Source of the DNA: Saururus chinensis
Taxonomy: Eukaryota > Streptophyta > Magnoliopsida > Piperales > Saururaceae
Reading direction: 5' to 3'
NCBI GenBank assembly: GCA_035235625.1
Contig: CP141144.1
Location: 35,276,014-35,340,013, forward strand
DNA length: 64,000 nt
Shown in pieces: positions 60,357 through 64,000 of the stretch (position 1 is its first letter; each line of letters opens with the position of its first letter). The position numbers were made by a program, and so were the translations under genes. Under the pieces are notes generated by a model. It had not been told where the DNA came from and did not search any database. It saw only the letters and a program-made list of their open reading frames with translations.

Positions 60357-61547
60357 TAATGCACTAAAATAATGTTCAATAAAATGTTTTCAAATTTTAA
60401 ATTGCAATCCTATTTTGTGTTAATTCATTGCTGATTTGGGCTATTTATATTTTGAATAAGTTAGTTGCACCTTAATTGAGTTTACATGTCTAAACAGACT
60501 TCAATAGGATACAACTAGAAGAGAAAGCTAAGCCTAACTACCCAAAGCTATTTAAAAGTCAAGAATGAGCTCCTAATGGTCTAAACATGCATAGAATGGT
60601 CGAACACAACCTTGTGGACCCATTTCATTTGAGATTTGTATGAATAAAACTAGATTATGAAAGAAGCTGATTTAGACAGATTGACACAGACTTAGTATTT
60701 TGATCATATATTTTTATTTGTAATTCGGATTGATATGATTGTAGTGGCAATGGAAAGAAGACTTCCGTGGCTACAAGTGTTATTTCAGGAAGAAATTCCA
60801 AATTCCGAAGATATATAGGTCCAATTAGACAATCAATTAGGATGTAATGTAGAGATATGATTTCACTTTCCTCTTTGAAGCAACCCCTTCTATTCCTATA
60901 AATAGAGGGGTGGACGTGATAGATGGATCATTCCATCCTCTTTGGAGCTCTCCTCCCCTATTTTCTTCTCTCATTTTGTATTTTTGTTTTTAGTTTTATT
61001 GTAATGGCTTTCTAAAGCTCTCAAGCTGAGGCTAGGAATGAAGCTTGTACTTGATGTTTAATGGATACTTTAATTCAAGTAAGTTCTTTATCATTTTAAA
61101 TTGATGTTTCATATTTAAGGAGTTTATAATCTATATAATTATTTGATTCAGCGTTGACGAAAGACATGCTGAATGCTTATAATTCCCTGTGATTATACAC
61201 TTAGTACTTTCACATAGTAAACAATCAATTACTATTGTTCTATTTCAAAGTTCTTTAAAAGATAAATTTTCCAATTGAGACAAATTTCCATTTGATCTTA
61301 ATTGAGTTATCATTTGAATAAAGTATACATTAGATATTTATTGGAAGTGGATTTTCGATGCCTTAACACTTTCTCTTTGAATGTCTCTTGTTATCTATTT
61401 CAGTTTCCTTCTCTATTCTATTTTTTTCGTAATAGTTTTCTTTGTTACACAAGGCTTTCCCTGTGGATCGACCTTGTCTACTACAATTGGCAAGTAAAAT
61501 AAATCTGAACTAGACTACTTCGTAGTCTTGATTTGGACTTAACAACA
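60357..61547 (+). repeat. Probable solo LTR with 5-bp flanks
   Basis: GTAGC occurs at 60352-60356 and 61548-61552. The segment ends TTAACAACA and contains a TATA-like tataaataga (60897-60906). Near its end it has 'cctgtggatcgaccttgtct', a phrase typical of the 3' part of long plant gypsy LTRs (Tat/Athila/Ogre kind). The start is not a clean TG, so the left edge could be a few bases off. No internal coding region is attached. Confidence 0.5.
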
Positions 61548-61552
61548 GTAGC

Positions 61553-62449
61553 ATAGGTATAGAGGCAGTGGGGTTGGGCTAGGGTGGTGTCCATAGCTTC
61601 GCCAACCTAAGGACGACTTGAAGGAGGTGGTTAGGATGGTTGATTTTATATTAATATTTTCTTATTAGAGTTTAAATTCTATTTTATAGGGTTTGATTAG
61701 CTTAATTGATGAAATTGCCATTTTGGAGCATTTATGATGAATTTATGCGCAAGAACTAGTTCAAGTTAGAAAATTCCTTTCCTAAAACCAAGCGGATAGT
61801 CAAGAACTAGTTCAAGCTAGGGCTTCAATGAAGCTTCATTAACTTATAGATTTCATGATTATGAGACTTGATTAATTTATCTTAATTGTCGATTGTTTCT
61901 ACCTATTTAATTGATGAGATTGATTTAGATATAAGTTTAGTTACACTTCTCTAATGATTTAAATTTGTTCTCACTAGTTTCTTACTTGATTTTGTCTTGT
62001 TTAATATTGAAATTAAGTATTAGTTGTGAATTGCAAATTATGGATACAATTATTGACTTTATTTCAATCCGTACCCAATGTCCTTTCCTTCAAGGCCTTG
62101 CAAGGGCCTTCCAAATGAAAAAGTGAATTGTTATAATAGAAAACTCAAATCAATGGTAAGTGCTACTTCAAAGAGCCCTTCCAAATTCTTTTAGACTAGT
62201 CATTGGTCAGAGGAAGGAAACCACAACTTCATCGATCATTCCACAATGACTTGAATGGTCTCATGCCTCATTCGTGTACAAGATAACTCACAACAAACTT
62301 CACCATAATGAGTGCTCATTTCCACTCTAGAATCTCCACAAAATGTAGAGATCATAGCAATTTTGGATGCCCTGACATAACACACCAACAAGTCAGGCAT
62401 CAAACAACACGTTCACTGATATCCCTATTCATACTGCTCCACAAAAACC
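61553..62449. other. Unassigned degraded retroelement sequence
   Basis: AT-rich. It includes a short perfect-looking palindrome 'aaggccttgcaagggcctt' near 62090. No protein family is recognised. It lies between LTR-type DNA and the pol relic. Confidence 0.35.
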
Positions 62450-64000
62450 ACCCACATAACTCATTCAATCAGTCTATAATCATGCCCTATCATATGGGCA
62501 GCAAAAATCTTTAGATGTTTGCTCAACGAATACACCATCACTCTTACCTTTGTCGGGTTGTATAGAATGAAGGAATTATAACCCTTCAAATACACCAAAA
62601 TGTTGTCATCAATTATCATGAGGAATCTTACCCAAAAGCTTCTAAAACACCACATACATCATATCAATACCTGCTACAGGGTGTTGGTGAGTCCAAATGA
62701 CATCAATTGGAACTCGTAATCATCATACCCAGTAAGGCTATCTTAGTATTATCCTCAACACAAACTCAAGTGGCTAATAGCCAAAAGTCAAGTCAATCTT
62801 CAAAATATTTTGGGTAACCATAGCTTATTGAAAAAGTCATCCAACCGGAGCATAAACTTATTCTTAAAATTGCTAAGTTAATCATACGGTACCAATGCAT
62901 AAATGTAAAGATACAACCTATTTCTTCACTGAAAAAAATAAACTTACCCCCAAGACCATACTCTTGGTGAAACAACGCTCTTAACTATAAGTTAAGAGAC
63001 TTATCCTTGAGTTCGTTCAAATTGAGCGGGTCATCCCACATGATACCCTAGAGCTAGAGTACACTAAGCACTAACTCAACGAACTCCACTATTCTCTAAG
63101 GCGAAAATCCCAGTAAGTCATTAGGGAACATGTCTATCAAATCCTTTTCAATGTCTAACTCTTTCGACCAAATCCTTGAGACAACTTCTCAATAACTCGC
63201 CAAAGGGCTCTATAACTTTTAGTCAAGCATCGCCCGGACTTAATGGTTCACCCAAAGTATAAAGTTGACCATTTTCAAACACCTTTAATACGACATTTAA
63301 ACCATCAGGGCACACAACCATAACATGTTTCTTATGATGGTCTACCACTACTCATTGAGCAGTCAACTAATCATCAAATCCACATCAAACTTAAGCAGTA
63401 ACCACAACATTCATAAGTGTCATAATAGTTACCTCAAAGACCGTCCAATATCTTGGAGGCTCAAACCCTTCCATTAAGCTATTCTTAACCATGAATCTCT
63501 GGAAGGAGGCGAAAAGATTCTCATCTTTACTACTTACAAACTCCATTTCTTATGGCAAAAGGGATTTCAAATCCTTCAGACAATGAAGGTCGTAGAAATG
63601 TGCTCATCTAGCTCATAAGCTAACCAATTACGAAAAGTACATCTAACATATTTCACCAGTCAAAACATAAGTGGACATAACCACTCTCCAGTCATTTTGA
63701 ATCTACAAAACCTCAACAAGGTGTTTCATAATCTTAGTTTGACACTAGCAACCTTTGGCTATCTTAACAACCATTAAAGGTGCTAGCCAACCTTTTCGAA
63801 ACACAACACATTCCTTAAGCCCATGACTCTCATCAGCAAAAAAATGTGCAATCCAACCTACAAAATCTCTCAGTGGCTATTGCACTTTAGGTCAACTCTT
63901 CCCAAAGGCAAAATGAAATGGAATCAAGGGAAAAAATTCACCTTGACCCCTTCCAAAACAAATTCTTAACTTACTCTAACATGCCATGATTCTAGTCTTG
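62450..64000 (-). mobile_element. Ty3/gypsy pol relic (protease to RT), minus strand, runs off the window
   Basis: The minus strand shows an RT block at about 62560-62730 ('YEFQLMSFGLTNT', then 'DDNILVYLKGYNS', like FxDDILVYSK), the RT entry region at about 62960-63130, and protease-side sequence at about 63250-63450 ('VVDHHKKHVMVVCPDGLNVV'). RNase H and integrase are not found between it and the LTR at 56930-59310. It has many interruptions, is old, and continues beyond the window. Confidence 0.65.

Overview
The window is repeat-dense DNA from a flowering plant. The evidence is Ty3/gypsy and Ty1/copia relics, CACTA, Mutator (MULE) and hAT-like termini, a Ulp1-type cysteine protease gene of the kind plant MULEs carry, and an exon of a plant S-domain receptor kinase split by an intron. 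The sequence is AT-rich. I found no intact host gene, no tRNA or rRNA gene and no CRISPR array. The species cannot be named from this sequence.

The layout is nested. On the left (1-7490) are overlapping LTR fragments, a gypsy protease-RT scrap and a decayed copia element. At 7499 a CACTA-like end begins (CACTACTACAAAAA plus AGCGACGC-type subterminal repeats). It is split by a minus-strand gypsy relic with a 3.5-kb LTR (8345 to about 16140), and CACTA-like DNA resumes at about 16141-18889 as palindromic minisatellites, GA/CT tracts and more AGCGACGC repeats. A second, related gypsy relic lies on the plus strand (18890-23600, resumed at 52912-54335). Its LTR is interrupted by a hAT-like insertion (23601-52903) with an 8-bp target duplication and a receptor-kinase gene fragment. 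Inside that sits a giant MULE (25416-51238, 25.8 kb). To the right (54336-64000) are three more LTR pieces, a probable solo LTR and a minus-strand gypsy pol relic running off the window.

The MULE is the main feature. It has imperfect TIRs of about 120-135 bp, a 9-bp target duplication (TGGATAGGT / TAGATAAGT), a decayed transposase gene on the plus strand (about 30500-33606), and a convergent Ulp1/DUF1985-type gene on the minus strand (34856-36770). About 13.4 kb of its right arm is a tandem array of a roughly 360-bp unit (36950-50330, about 36-37 copies). The left arm carries a shorter, diverged array of related sequence in opposite orientation (26290-28300), together with two long hairpin-forming inverted duplications (27585-27942 and 28395-28745). 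The element looks like a once-autonomous Ulp1-bearing MULE whose subterminal DNA grew into satellites and which also contains potential hairpin-RNA sources.

Inferred order of events: gypsy and copia insertions first; then the hAT-like element into a gypsy LTR; then the MULE into the hAT-like element. All coding regions seen are broken.
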